From: Clostridiales bacterium | GTDB taxonomy: Bacteria; Bacillota; Dethiobacteria; Dethiobacterales; Dethiobacteraceae | Assembly: GCA_018335855.1 (NCBI GenBank) | Contig: JAGXRM010000030.1 | Location: forward strand, 62,001-126,000 | Length of the DNA stretch: 64,000 bases | Reading direction: 5' to 3' | Shown: positions 45,661 to 56,529 of the stretch, in pieces | Layout of the letters: every line of letters begins with the position of its first letter | Position numbering within the stretch: the stretch's first letter is position 1 | The notes under the pieces: generated by a model | Seen by the model: the letters and a program-made list of their open reading frames with translations, nothing else | Told to the model about the DNA's origin: nothing | The model's database searches: none | Translations under genes and position numbers: made by a program

Positions 45661-45710
45661 AAAAAATGTGTCAGAGGAACGTCCTGCCCTCTGCTAAGGG
45701 TTCCCCTGAC
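45661..45710 (-). terminator. Terminator after the feo operon
   Basis: 11-bp stem GTCAGGGGAAC / GTTCCTCTGAC (one G-U), 19-nt loop, then ACATTTTTT on the minus strand. The stop codon of the CDF-like gene is in the loop. Confidence 0.75.
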
Positions 45711-46284
45711 GCAATCCGATGCCTAAACGGATAACCAGGACGCTGATTAACAGGCTGGCCAGGCCGTGGGCTATGGGATATCCGATTCGCCCTGCTGTGA
45801 CGGCCACGCAGGTGGCAGCAAGTATCAACAATCCGTTACGCTGCGACCACACTTCGGTGTAAAGGAATCTGATTTTGATTTTTTGCGCTGCCAACACTGT
45901 CTTTCTAAGGAGTATACTCTTCAGAAAGAAAACTGAATAAGCTGCAATCAGTGTTGACAATGTAACTGTTAACGTATACCCATCCGCAAGTAGCCGCAGA
46001 ATTGTAGTTGTCAGCAGGAAGCCGGTAACTATCAGGAAAAATCGGGAGAGAAACAGGAGAATTACAGCATATTTACGTCCAAGGCCATGGACGGCAGGAT
46101 AATTTTTGATTCGATAACCGTGTAAAAGATCGGGTTTTTCCAGAATTCCACCAATCGTAAAAAGGGCTGCAGCCATAAACGCCGGGTTTTCTGCCACCAA
46201 GCCGACAAACAATAGAATGGTGGTAATAAATATATCGCCCAGTAAAGATATAGCTAAAATTATTTGTGTTACAGGCCTTGTCAT
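45694..46284 (-). CDS. CDF-like integral membrane protein lacking metal-site residues
   Basis: 196 residues, about six hydrophobic segments, no soluble domain. The layout follows the membrane part of cation diffusion facilitators: a KNYPAVHGLGRKYA segment where CDFs have HPYGHGK, and TEVWSQRNGLLILAA then GYPIAHGLASLLISVLVIRLG where CDFs have ADAxHxxSDxxTSL and DPLLALLIALLIL. The HxxxD metal pairs are replaced. Last gene of the feo cluster (18 bp after feoB-C, AGGGGGAG ribosome site). Possibly an accessory of FeoB. Confidence 0.6.
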   Translation of the reverse strand: MTRPVTQIILAISLLGDIFITTILLFVGLVAENPAFMAAALFTIGGILEKPDLLHGYRIKNYPAVHGLGRKYAVILLFLSRFFLIVTGFLLTTTILRLLADGYTLTVTLSTLIAAYSVFFLKSILLRKTVLAAQKIKIRFLYTEVWSQRNGLLILAATCVAVTAGRIGYPIAHGLASLLISVLVIRLGIGLRQGNP

Positions 46285-46302
46285 ATATTACTCCCCCTAA
46301 AA

Positions 46303-47703
46303 CTACACCAATCCTGTCAGACGTGCTCCCTGTGCAATGATAAAACATACCAGAACTGCAACGATGGTGGGTATAGTGGCAGCCAGCACAGTCCATTTCA
46401 GGCTGCCTGTTTCTTTGCGGATGGTCAGTAGTGTGGTACCGCAGGGGAAGTGCAGCAAGGAAAAGATCATGAAATTTAAGGCGGTCAGCATCGTCCAGTT
46501 TTGTGAAAGCAACAGCTGACGAAAAGCTAGCAGGCTGTCAAACTCCAGCATGGAGCCGGCAGCAAGATAGCTCATTACCATGATGGGTACGACAATTTCG
46601 TTTGCCGGCAGACCCAGGATGAACGCCAGGACAATGATTCCGTCCAGACCAATAGCCCTGGCGAAGGGGTCGAGCCATCCCGCCACATATCCGATTACAG
46701 AAAGGTCTCCAATGTATATATTGGCGAATATCCACGTAAGAGCTCCGGCCGGAGCCGCCACAATAACGGCCCTGGTCAAAACAAATAAGGTCCGATCAAA
46801 GAGGGAACGCACGATAACCGGGATAATCTGAGGTTTCCGGTATGGTGGCAATTCCAGGGTAAATGTGGACGGTTCCCCTCTTAGCAATGTTTTAGAAAGC
46901 AGCCATGAAACCAGCAGTGTTACACTAATGCCGATCAAAATGAGAGCGACAACCATGGCGGCGGCCAGGATAGTGCCGTATACCGAGATGACTCCGCCGG
47001 CAAGAAAGATCATGGAGATAGCAATAATTGCCGGAAAGCGGCCGTTACACGGTACAAAATTATTGGTGAGTATGGCAATCATCCGCTCTCTGGGTGAATC
47101 GATGATACGGGCCGCAATAACGCCTGCGGCATTGCAGCCGAAGCCCATAGACATAGTCAGTGCTTGCTTACCGTGGGCACCAACCCGTTTGAATGCGCGG
47201 TCAAGATTAAATGCTACCCGGGGCAGATACCCCAAGTCTTCCAGTAGGGTGAATATCGGAAAAAAAATTGCCATCGGTGGCAACATAACCGACACAACCC
47301 AGGCCAATGCCCGGTAGGTACCCAATACGACCAATCCATGGAGCCAATCCGGGGCACCAAATTGGAAAAACAGTGCGCTTAGATGTTCCTCAAGACCGAA
47401 AAAAAAGTTGGCCAGCATGTCGGTCGGGACGTTTGCGCCGCTTAGCGTTACCCAGAAAACGGCACCAAGGAGCGCTAACATCAGTGGGTAGCCTAGAATC
47501 CGGGAAGTAACAATATTGTCAATTTTACGATCCCAGTCTACTCTTCTTTCCAGGTGAGACACTACAGAGGATGCCAGTGTTTCGGCCTCATTGTAAATAT
47601 TGCTGACAATCCGGTCCCTGACGCTTTCATCCTGCGTTTCCCGATATTCCGCTGCCTTTCTGACAACTTCGTTAAGGTCTGTAATCTGCGTTACCTGGGT
47701 CAA
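46303..47703 (-). CDS. feoB: FeoB membrane permease half (split FeoB)
   Basis: 466 residues: a short helical linker (about 1-60), then the FeoB Gate/nucleoside-recognition domains. MGFGCNAAGVIAAR and NNFVPCNGRFPAI carry the conserved permease cysteines; GLPANEIVVP belongs to the second Gate repeat. Starts TTG 47703 with GGAGGG 9 nt upstream inside the end of the GTPase gene, overlapping it by 4 bp. Together both parts make about 722 residues, close to a normal FeoB. Fe2+ uptake. Confidence 0.9.
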   Translation of the reverse strand: MTQVTQITDLNEVVRKAAEYRETQDESVRDRIVSNIYNEAETLASSVVSHLERRVDWDRKIDNIVTSRILGYPLMLALLGAVFWVTLSGANVPTDMLANFFFGLEEHLSALFFQFGAPDWLHGLVVLGTYRALAWVVSVMLPPMAIFFPIFTLLEDLGYLPRVAFNLDRAFKRVGAHGKQALTMSMGFGCNAAGVIAARIIDSPRERMIAILTNNFVPCNGRFPAIIAISMIFLAGGVISVYGTILAAAMVVALILIGISVTLLVSWLLSKTLLRGEPSTFTLELPPYRKPQIIPVIVRSLFDRTLFVLTRAVIVAAPAGALTWIFANIYIGDLSVIGYVAGWLDPFARAIGLDGIIVLAFILGLPANEIVVPIMVMSYLAAGSMLEFDSLLAFRQLLLSQNWTMLTALNFMIFSLLHFPCGTTLLTIRKETGSLKWTVLAATIPTIVAVLVCFIIAQGARLTGLV

Positions 47704-48470
47704 GATGCAAATCCCTCCACCACTATCTTCTTCTCGAGAAATTTTTGAATTCCGTCTATGACTGTATAATCACCGTCTAGCAACCGGAGCGCAATCCAGC
47801 GCTTGTTGATTCTCTCAGGCAGAAGGGGTTCCAGCTCACCGGCCAGTTTTGATATTGCAACTTCCAGCCGGTCTTCATATTTCAGGCGTAATGGATTCAA
47901 CTGTATAGCATCTGAAGCAACCCGGTTAATGGTGTCTTTCAGAAAACCCAAACCCTCTTTACTCCGTGCGGCAGTAGGGATAACGGGTACTCCCAGCTTG
48001 ATAGCAAGCATCTCAACATCTATGCGCAACTTCTTACGTCTTGCCTCGTCAATAAGATTAAGACAGACGATTGTTTTTGGGGTAATTTCCAATACCTGCA
48101 GAACCAGGTTAAGGTTGCGTTCCAAGCAAGTAGAATCTACCACTACCACAGTTGCATCCGGTTCTGCAAAACATATGAAATCCCTGGCGACTTGCTCCTC
48201 AGGGGAATTAGCAAGCAGTGAATAGGTTCCCGGCAAATCAACCAGAGTAATAAGTTTCTGGCCATGTCTGTAGTTTCCGAGGGCCTGAGTGACCGTCTTA
48301 CCCGGCCAATTTCCTGTATGTTGCTTCAGCCCTGTTAAGGCATTAAAAACAGTGCTTTTACCGGTGTTTGGATTGCCGGCTAAAGCAACAATATAATCAC
48401 TTTTCGTTTCATAACTAAGAAAGTCTTCCCGCAGAACACCTTTTCCTGATGATTGACACGTTAAACCCAT
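47700..48470 (-). CDS. feoB: FeoB GTPase half (split FeoB)
   Basis: 256 residues: G1 AGNPNTGKST, G2 near NWPGKTV, G3 DLPGTYSL, G4 NLID, then the helical switch region ending at a TGA. The permease half follows as a separate gene. ATG 48470 with AAGGGAG, 21 bp after feoA. Confidence 0.92.
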   Translation of the reverse strand: MGLTCQSSGKGVLREDFLSYETKSDYIVALAGNPNTGKSTVFNALTGLKQHTGNWPGKTVTQALGNYRHGQKLITLVDLPGTYSLLANSPEEQVARDFICFAEPDATVVVVDSTCLERNLNLVLQVLEITPKTIVCLNLIDEARRKKLRIDVEMLAIKLGVPVIPTAARSKEGLGFLKDTINRVASDAIQLNPLRLKYEDRLEVAISKLAGELEPLLPERINKRWIALRLLDGDYTVIDGIQKFLEKKIVVEGFAS

Positions 48471-48491
48471 AGTTAACTCCCTTCTTAACTC

Positions 48492-48737
48492 TTAAAGTAG
48501 TTCCACATAGACTTTGCAACCTTCCTCCGCACGCAAAGCGATAATCGCCCCTCTGATGTTATACGCTGTTGGATCTCCTGCAGGACTGCGCCGGACGGAT
48601 TCCACAACAGTTCCTGGCACCAAACCAAGGTCCAGCATTCGCCTCCGTATGATTCCTTGGGCATGCAGAGAAGTAACCACTCCACGTTCACCCACGCGCA
48701 GTCTGCTGAGCGTGAACTCACTATCTTTTGCTTCCAA
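48492..48737 (-). CDS. feoA: Ferrous iron transport protein FeoA
   Basis: 81 residues, SH3-like, with RRMLDLGLVPGTVVE (family motif MxxGxxPGxxV) and a final VYVELL strand. Cytosolic partner of FeoB. TTG 48737 behind GGGAGG. First gene of feoA-feoB(N)-feoB(C)-CDF-like. Confidence 0.93.
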   Translation of the reverse strand: MEAKDSEFTLSRLRVGERGVVTSLHAQGIIRRRMLDLGLVPGTVVESVRRSPAGDPTAYNIRGAIIALRAEEGCKVYVELL

Positions 48738-48896
48738 TTCTTTGCCTCCCAGTTTTTATAGTTATAATTATTGAATGAGTACGCCAAAAACTTTTCCCTT
48801 CGGAAATCTTGTGATACCAGACTATGCGTAACGGGTGAAATAGGTGAACGGTAAGAAATCATGAGAGAAAGGTGCTCTTTTAATTTTCAGGAGTAA

Positions 48897-48930
48897 ATAA
48901 AAAGATGGCTCTGTAGAATACAGAAGCCAT
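48897..48930 (-). terminator. Terminator after mntR
   Basis: Stem ATGGC-TCTGTA / TACAGA-GCCAT with a one-base bulge, 3-nt loop, then CTTTTTAT on the minus strand. Confidence 0.75.
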
Positions 48931-48947
48931 TTTACCGCCAGAAATAA

Positions 48948-49427
48948 TTATATCTCCTCCATATTATGACGAAACTCCCACGCACGGAGTTGATCCAGAC
49001 CGTCTTCATTCCCGTTAGCCTGACCGTGCTGCAGAGCGTGGAAAGATCGTAGTGCACCCGGATTGGATTCAAAATAGGTAATCAGGTTATTAATGAGTTG
49101 CATAGTCTTTGGAGTAATATAGTGCTCCATCCCTTCAACCTGCTCCTCAACCCCGGTCTGTGAATTTAGTAAGCGAAGAAACTTTTTCAATGTAGAATCG
49201 CGCCAAACTAAAAATTTACCGTACCGCTCACCCTTGGAAGTCAGCGCAATATTACGGTATTTTTCATATTTTATAAATTCTGCCTCATCCAGCTTCTGAA
49301 TCATTTTTGTAATACTCGAGGCCTGAAAATGTAATGCTTCTGCCAAGTCAACGGCACGGACGTACCCCTTCTCTTCAACGATACGATATATCATTTCCAG
49401 GTAGTCTTCCATGCTTTCTGTAAGCAA
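48948..49427 (-). CDS. DtxR/MntR-family metal-dependent repressor
   Basis: 159 residues. N-terminal winged helix (LTESMEDYLEMIYRI start, ALHFQASSITKMIQKL recognition helix), then the dimerisation domain with metal ligands in EEQVEGMEHYITPK (E-x3-HxI type). Responds to Mn2+ or Fe2+. TTG 49427 with GGAGGAGG. It sits between feoA and a divergent GDT1-type gene, so both are candidate targets. Confidence 0.9.
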   Translation of the reverse strand: MLTESMEDYLEMIYRIVEEKGYVRAVDLAEALHFQASSITKMIQKLDEAEFIKYEKYRNIALTSKGERYGKFLVWRDSTLKKFLRLLNSQTGVEEQVEGMEHYITPKTMQLINNLITYFESNPGALRSFHALQHGQANGNEDGLDQLRAWEFRHNMEEI

Positions 49428-49446
49428 GACAATCCTCCTCCGGGCC

Positions 49447-49480
49447 TTTTGGCGTAACCTACATTTTTAGTTTATGCCAA
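49447..49480. promoter_or_regulatory. Inverted repeat between mntR and the GDT1 gene; candidate metal-box
   Basis: TTGGCGTAA (49449-49457) and TTATGCCAA (49472-49480) are near-perfect inverted arms 14 nt apart. The 10-mer TTTTGGCGTA at 49447-49456 recurs on the minus strand at 48780-48789, upstream of feoA. Confidence 0.4.
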
Positions 49481-49574
49481 CAAATCAATTGTAATGACAC
49501 TTTGAGGGTAACTGTCCAGGTACCATCATAGTGGGTACATCCTGCGAATACACATACATAAAGGAGATGATCAG

Positions 49575-49847
49575 ATGATGATGAAGGCCTTCTTGACTTC
49601 TTTTGCACTTATTTTTCTGGCAGAGCTTGGTGACAAAACGCAGCTTGCCACCATGCTGTTGGTTTCCCAGGGGCAATCGGCGAAGGCGGTTTTCTTCGGA
49701 GCAGCTGCTGCGCTTGTTCTTTCTTCTCTTATTGGGGTAATGGCCGGAAGTTGGCTGATAAAAATATTTCCGCCCAATATTCTGCAGACCGGTGCAGGAG
49801 TAGCTTTTATCGGTATAGGGGTTCTGCTTTTGCTAGGAAGGTTTTAG
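49575..49847 (+). CDS. GDT1/TMEM165 (UPF0016) family half-size transporter
   Basis: 90 residues with three hydrophobic segments and a single E-x-G-D-K-T motif (AELGDKTQLAT). Full-length family members have two copies; single-motif proteins must pair. Family transports Mn2+ or Ca2+ out. GGAG is 8 nt before ATG 49575. Divergent from the MntR-type repressor, which fits Mn2+ efflux control. Confidence 0.88.
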   Translation: MMMKAFLTSFALIFLAELGDKTQLATMLLVSQGQSAKAVFFGAAAALVLSSLIGVMAGSWLIKIFPPNILQTGAGVAFIGIGVLLLLGRF

Positions 49848-49849
49848 AG

Positions 49850-49883
49850 AAAAAAATAACCGTTATTCACGGTTATTTTTTTT
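49850..49883 (+). terminator. Terminator after the GDT1 gene
   Basis: Stem AATAACCG / CGGTTATT framed by A- and T-runs; probably works in both directions. Confidence 0.85.
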
Positions 49884-49930
49884 CTGCTAAATATGACTTA
49901 GGAAAACAGGTACTGAATCAGTGAATTAAG

Positions 49931-50329
49931 TCAGGAGTTAATTCCGAAGATTCCGCCGGCTGCTCCGGCTACAAAAGCCAAAAATGCTTTTGAAACATAG
50001 CCCAGGTGAATGCTGAAGTCAGGAAGCAATATTAACGCGAATATCAAGAGGCCGGCCAGGTAAACCAAACCCGTGATGCCACCGTTTAGCCACCCTTTGG
50101 TGTCCAGTCTGCTTGATACATACGCGGCACCGGCAAAGATTGTAATCAGTGATGTGCCGTATGCAACATAGGGAAGTACAGCTTCCGTCAGGCCAGTGAA
50201 TTGAATAAGTGTGCTGAATACAAGGAAAATACAAAGAGAAAAAAAGTAAGCAAAAAGTACTCCTTTGGCAATAACCAGGGCAGGTGCCTGTGTTTTTATC
50301 ACAGTGGCAGCACCGCTTCTTCTCGGCAT
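49931..50329 (-). CDS. TIGR04086-family membrane protein
   Basis: 132 residues, four membrane segments, start ATG 50329 with GGAGG 8 nt upstream. Family of unknown function usually found near yajC in Clostridia, as here. Glycine-rich last helix. Confidence 0.8.
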   Translation of the reverse strand: MPRRSGAATVIKTQAPALVIAKGVLFAYFFSLCIFLVFSTLIQFTGLTEAVLPYVAYGTSLITIFAGAAYVSSRLDTKGWLNGGITGLVYLAGLLIFALILLPDFSIHLGYVSKAFLAFVAGAAGGIFGINS

Positions 50330-50405
50330 GGGCGTCACCTCCACAAGTTCTTACTTGCAATGTATGTGCCCAAGCCTTTGAATATGCCAAAGATTTCTAA
50401 GTGAG

Positions 50406-50677
50406 TTATTCTTTCTCTGTCATAACACGTTCTATACCAAAACGTGCTATGCGAATCTTTGTGTTTTCAGCGATTTTAATGATCAGGTCTTCGTCTTTAA
50501 TTTTTTCAATGGTGCCATAGACACCGCCAATTGTCCTGATTTTATCTCCCTCTTTCAAAGAACTTAACAGTTCTTTGCGCTGTTTTTGCTGTGTCACTTG
50601 CGGCCTGATTAGCAAAAAGTAGAAGACAACAAATAATAATACAAACGGTAGCAGGCTCTGAAGTACAGCAGTATTCA

Positions 50678-50678
<1 letters not shown>
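50406..50678 (-). CDS. yajC: Preprotein translocase accessory subunit YajC
   Basis: 90 residues: one N-terminal helix (PFVLLFVVFYFLLIRPQ), then KEGDKIRTIGGVYGTIEKI. Partner of SecDF. Start shares one base with the tgt stop (TAATG). Confidence 0.94.
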
Positions 50679-52878
<2,200 letters not shown>

Positions 52879-52896
52879 ATAACCACCTTGTCGTAA

Positions 52897-54483
52897 TTAA
52901 TCAATTGAAATTCCGCGAAAATAATATGTTAATATCTCTTGGTAAGTATGCCCTTGTTTTGCCATCTCATAAGCGCCCCACTGAGACATACCTACTCCAT
53001 GCCCCCAACCACGTCCGTCAAAAGCAAAACCGCTGGCAACTTTTGAAACCGTTCTGGTTCTGCTGCCGTTGCTTAACACGATACTGTCTGACGAATGGGC
53101 TGCTCTGGCAGCTCCGTTTGAGGTGGTAGCAAACACCTCTCCGACAAATACTTCTTTAGTAATGCCTTTGGCTCCGACAACGTGAACCCGCTGTTGCGCC
53201 TGAATTATATTGTACAAACTGCTGGGAAGGTTAAAAGCACTGCGTGTTTGACTACGTGTAAGTGTATATTCGCCGGCGGTTCCCCGTACTAAAATTTCCA
53301 AATGCCGGCCGCCCTCGGATTGATTCAATGAACGTATTTCCAGCAGCGTACCTATATTTACGCCAATATTATTACGGAGCATATCTTCCACTTCTTGCCG
53401 GGAGTGGGTATACAGCCACTTAGCGGGAAACTGGGAACTGCTACCCGTCCTGGATGCAAGGTGAATAAGAAGTGAATCGTTGACAGAGTAGGGATCCGGA
53501 GTAGCCCGTACATAAGGTACAGGATTGGACCACACGTCTTCCGAATTTTCTGTATGGCCGCCGCTGTTAGAATGATAGTAGAGCTGGGCTACTTTCCCGT
53601 TATACCGTGCTAACTTGCCTGCCGTTTCTTCCACGGCACGCCTTGTATTTACGTAGTCGCCATTAAAACCAGCATACTTCTGACAGCAGGCCGGGGAGTC
53701 GCACACGCCAAACCCCAACGCTCTATGTTTATTTTGATTCACGTAAGCGTAGGAGCGTGCAGCAACAGCCTGAGCTTTCAAAGCTTCCACGGGCCAGGAC
53801 TCGTACATTTCGTATGGCACCACTCCGAAAATATACTGCTCCATACCGGGAGTATTTACTACGGCTATTCTGCCGCCGCTTACAGTAAATTCAAAGGCTC
53901 CCTCATAGTTTCGCGTAAACTGTCCGGATGCTCCCACCCTTGTTACCCCTCCCCGGGGCGCCAGTAGCAGAGCGACTCTACCGTCGATAATCAAGCCAAC
54001 TTCTGCCTGGGTATTATCGTTCAGAAGCAGCAGATCACCTTGAGGATAAACTGCAACGGCAGAAGGGTAATGGGCGGACTTAACTGCGACTTCAATCCCT
54101 TCAACCCAAACTTTATAAGGGAAAGCAGTTCCATCGCTTCGGTATACCAAATATGTTTTATATCCTAAACTCTTTGTTTCTCTGGCTAACTGCAGCGTAT
54201 CTGTCGCTGTAGAGCCGGCACCGACTTGTACTAAGGGGGCAGATTGATTTACAGGCATTAAACTGGCGTGAGTGTAGGTAACTGGAAGGACAACCGGGTC
54301 TGCCAACCGTAAAGAGACATCCAATCCCTGTTGATTTATAAATTCGGCGGATAAAAGCACAGCATTGGTTCTCAAACCTGCGTCATAATATAAACCTACC
54401 CGAATCGTCTCCTGGGCTAAGACGCTACCGGGAAACAACCGGGAGAAAAAAACAATTGCCATGATAAAGATGATTTTTTTCAT
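52897..54483 (-). CDS. SpoIID/LytB-domain exported protein
   Basis: 528 residues. Signal peptide (1-23, VLAQ cleavage region), an N-terminal region of about 170 residues with SPOR-like stretches, then the SpoIID domain: VPYEMYESWPVEALKAQAVAARSYA, CQKYAGF, YYHSNSGGHTENSEDVW, and DGRGWGHGVGMSQWGA. SpoIID cuts the glycan of stem-peptide-free peptidoglycan; this longer paralogue may act in sporulation or wall turnover. Confidence 0.88.
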   Translation of the reverse strand: MKKIIFIMAIVFFSRLFPGSVLAQETIRVGLYYDAGLRTNAVLLSAEFINQQGLDVSLRLADPVVLPVTYTHASLMPVNQSAPLVQVGAGSTATDTLQLARETKSLGYKTYLVYRSDGTAFPYKVWVEGIEVAVKSAHYPSAVAVYPQGDLLLLNDNTQAEVGLIIDGRVALLLAPRGGVTRVGASGQFTRNYEGAFEFTVSGGRIAVVNTPGMEQYIFGVVPYEMYESWPVEALKAQAVAARSYAYVNQNKHRALGFGVCDSPACCQKYAGFNGDYVNTRRAVEETAGKLARYNGKVAQLYYHSNSGGHTENSEDVWSNPVPYVRATPDPYSVNDSLLIHLASRTGSSSQFPAKWLYTHSRQEVEDMLRNNIGVNIGTLLEIRSLNQSEGGRHLEILVRGTAGEYTLTRSQTRSAFNLPSSLYNIIQAQQRVHVVGAKGITKEVFVGEVFATTSNGAARAAHSSDSIVLSNGSRTRTVSKVASGFAFDGRGWGHGVGMSQWGAYEMAKQGHTYQEILTYYFRGISID

Positions 54484-54555
54484 GATTCACCCCCAGAATT
54501 TTAGTCTCCCATAATTTCGACATTTACCCAGCTTTTCCTGCCAAAAAAGGATATG

Positions 54556-54584
54556 AAAAAGACGCTTCTTTGAAGCGCCTTTTT
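54556..54584 (-). terminator. Terminator after rsgI
   Basis: AAAAAGaCGCTTC / GAAGCGcCTTTTT with one mismatch, 3-nt loop, T-run on the minus strand; the rsgI stop is at its edge. Confidence 0.75.
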
Positions 54585-55701
54585 ATTCGTTGGCCCCGGG
54601 AAAGAAAACGCCTTTTATCCGACCCCAATTCCAGCGCTTATTTTGCCTGAATTCTTCAGATACCTGATCATGATTTAACTGGAAAGGAACAGTTTCATTT
54701 GATACGTTTGTTTCCCCGTATACAACATCAGAAACTTCGTCATCACTGTTATTGTTCGCTTGTGCTAAATTCGGCTGTTCCACCGCTGGCGTTTCCGGCT
54801 TGCCTGTTTTTTTGTCCGGCTGATTGCCACGCCCGGGCTTCCTGGATGTATTCTCTTCAACTGTACCCGGCTCGTCTTCTTCACCGTCGTCTTCTTCACT
54901 GAGCATATCTTGTTTATTAGCGGCGGCCATGCGGTTCTGAGCGTTCTGTGCAAATATCAGTATCTGTTCTTTATCAACACGCCGCAAAAATTCACCGGGA
55001 TGAACATCCATGTCAAGCAGTGCTCTACCAATACCTTTTTCCTGAAGTTCACTCATAATCAGAGATAATCCCTCGTGTTCAGCTGCCAGATAAATGGCGT
55101 ACTTACCGGTGGAAAGCCCCAATTCCTGAGCTTCCTCTCTCATCTCTTTCGTGCCCGCAACAACAGTTACGGCAACCGGGGAAGCTGTTGGCGGAAGATA
55201 ACTGGCAGAAGCTAAAACGATAACTTCGCTGACATCAGGCGCTTCTTCGTTTACCGGTGTACTGGTAATCACAATCAGAGAATCGCTGTCAAAATACTGT
55301 TGTTCTTCTGCAGCCTGGAATATTTTTCGTAACGCAACATCCAGCGGTAGTTTTTTGATCTTCAGCCCTTGCAAAAACAGCTGACCGTCATTATTTAGTG
55401 CATCTACAGCAATTACTTTTCCGGTGGTGGATACAGTTAGTTCCAGGCTGGGGTTGATATCAATGGTAACGTAAGCCGCAGGTACTGCAGGGTTTGTCAA
55501 TGGAAGAAGTATTGATGCCAGAGCGAGCATAAGTACCGCTGCAACAGCAAACCATGGACGGAATGAAGAAGACGAACCATAGGCATATTCTTCACCGACC
55601 TGTACAGATCCGGAGCGGGGCAAACGGCAAAAACGGCCGTCCTTGGTGAGTACGACTACTGTATTTTTTTGGACTTCCATGACCAGTCCTTTTGTTTTCA
55701 C
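54583..55701 (-). CDS. rsgI: RsgI-like anti-sigma-I factor
   Basis: 372 residues. N-terminal RsgI_N domain (GLVMEVQKNTVVVLTKDGRF), one membrane helix (about 49-70), then an extracellular part beginning AAYVTIDINPSLELTV and a long acidic, Pro/Asn-rich tail. No carbohydrate-binding module as in cellulolytic RsgI. GTG start overlaps the sigI stop by 4 bp. Confidence 0.88.
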   Translation of the reverse strand: MKTKGLVMEVQKNTVVVLTKDGRFCRLPRSGSVQVGEEYAYGSSSSFRPWFAVAAVLMLALASILLPLTNPAVPAAYVTIDINPSLELTVSTTGKVIAVDALNNDGQLFLQGLKIKKLPLDVALRKIFQAAEEQQYFDSDSLIVITSTPVNEEAPDVSEVIVLASASYLPPTASPVAVTVVAGTKEMREEAQELGLSTGKYAIYLAAEHEGLSLIMSELQEKGIGRALLDMDVHPGEFLRRVDKEQILIFAQNAQNRMAAANKQDMLSEEDDGEEDEPGTVEENTSRKPGRGNQPDKKTGKPETPAVEQPNLAQANNNSDDEVSDVVYGETNVSNETVPFQLNHDQVSEEFRQNKRWNWGRIKGVFFPGANE

Positions 55702-56435
55702 AATCCGTCTTCTCCTTTAAGGTACTCACGAATATTTGGCAAATCTTCTATACAGACAAGAAGTAACGCAATAATATACTTACGCTGCCTCTCCAGTGTT
55801 TTACGGCTTACAGACAGATGTCCGTCCAGTTCTTTTAACGGCAATTCTTTGTATTTCATAAAAAACTGTAGCCAGCGTTCGTTTTTGAAAATAGCGAGAG
55901 CCGCCTGCATTGCTCTCTTACGCGCCTTGGCATGTTTCGGTGAAATCTTCACCAGTTCATCCAGCGAGATTTTAAACTCCTGCAGTCGTTCGGCAAAGTA
56001 AACAATTTCTTCCCGTCTGTCCCGTTTAATCTCAGAATCTGCGTAGACCTGCACTGCCGCGTTTCTTTCCAACAGATACAATTCATCATCGCCATCTCCA
56101 AATCCCGAAAAAGGGATTTCCTGCAATCTGGGCTTTGTGCGTCGAAAATAATCAGTCAGCCGTCTTTCTACGACCAGTCTGGCAAAGCTGAGGAAACGGG
56201 ATCCTTGCCCCGGCCGAAAACTGTCTATCGCTTCGTTAAACGCCATCAGCGCTACTGATATTTCCTCATCCGCACCTTCCGAGACAAATCTGTGACAGGT
56301 GCGGGATGTAACTTTGATAATAAACGGTTGATACGTCTTTAATAAGAATTCCCGGCAATCATTGTCCCCACACTGTGCTTTGAGGACGACATCATCCGGC
56401 ACGGGATTTCCCCGGGTCTCAATATGTATGACCAC
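55698..56435 (-). CDS. sigI: RNA polymerase sigma factor SigI
   Basis: 245 residues. Region 2 with DEEISVALMAFNEAIDSF (here DEEISVALMAFNEAI) and GSRFLSFARLVVERRLTDYFRR; C-terminal SigI domain with SRKTLERQRKYIIALLL. Controls heat or wall-stress genes in Bacillus. GTG start with AAGGAGG 8 nt upstream. Confidence 0.93.
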   Translation of the reverse strand: MVIHIETRGNPVPDDVVLKAQCGDNDCREFLLKTYQPFIIKVTSRTCHRFVSEGADEEISVALMAFNEAIDSFRPGQGSRFLSFARLVVERRLTDYFRRTKPRLQEIPFSGFGDGDDELYLLERNAAVQVYADSEIKRDRREEIVYFAERLQEFKISLDELVKISPKHAKARKRAMQAALAIFKNERWLQFFMKYKELPLKELDGHLSVSRKTLERQRKYIIALLLVCIEDLPNIREYLKGEDGL

Positions 56436-56459
56436 CGGTTCGCCCTCCTTACTTATTCA

Positions 56460-56488
56460 TTCGTAAATGTATCTCTCTTTTTGGGGGT
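56460..56488 (-). promoter_or_regulatory. SigI-type promoter (autoregulation)
   Basis: Minus strand ACCCCC (56483-56488), 19-nt spacer, CGAA (56460-56463), matching the ACCCCC / CGAA elements reported for Bacillus SigI promoters. It lies 25 bp before the sigI start. Confidence 0.7.
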
Positions 56489-56529
56489 ATGGTTGAAATA
56501 AATGAAATTACACAACAATCCCCATTGTT

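Noticed and set aside
48485-48862. 125-residue ORF over feoA
   Set aside because: It is another frame of feoA and its upstream region.
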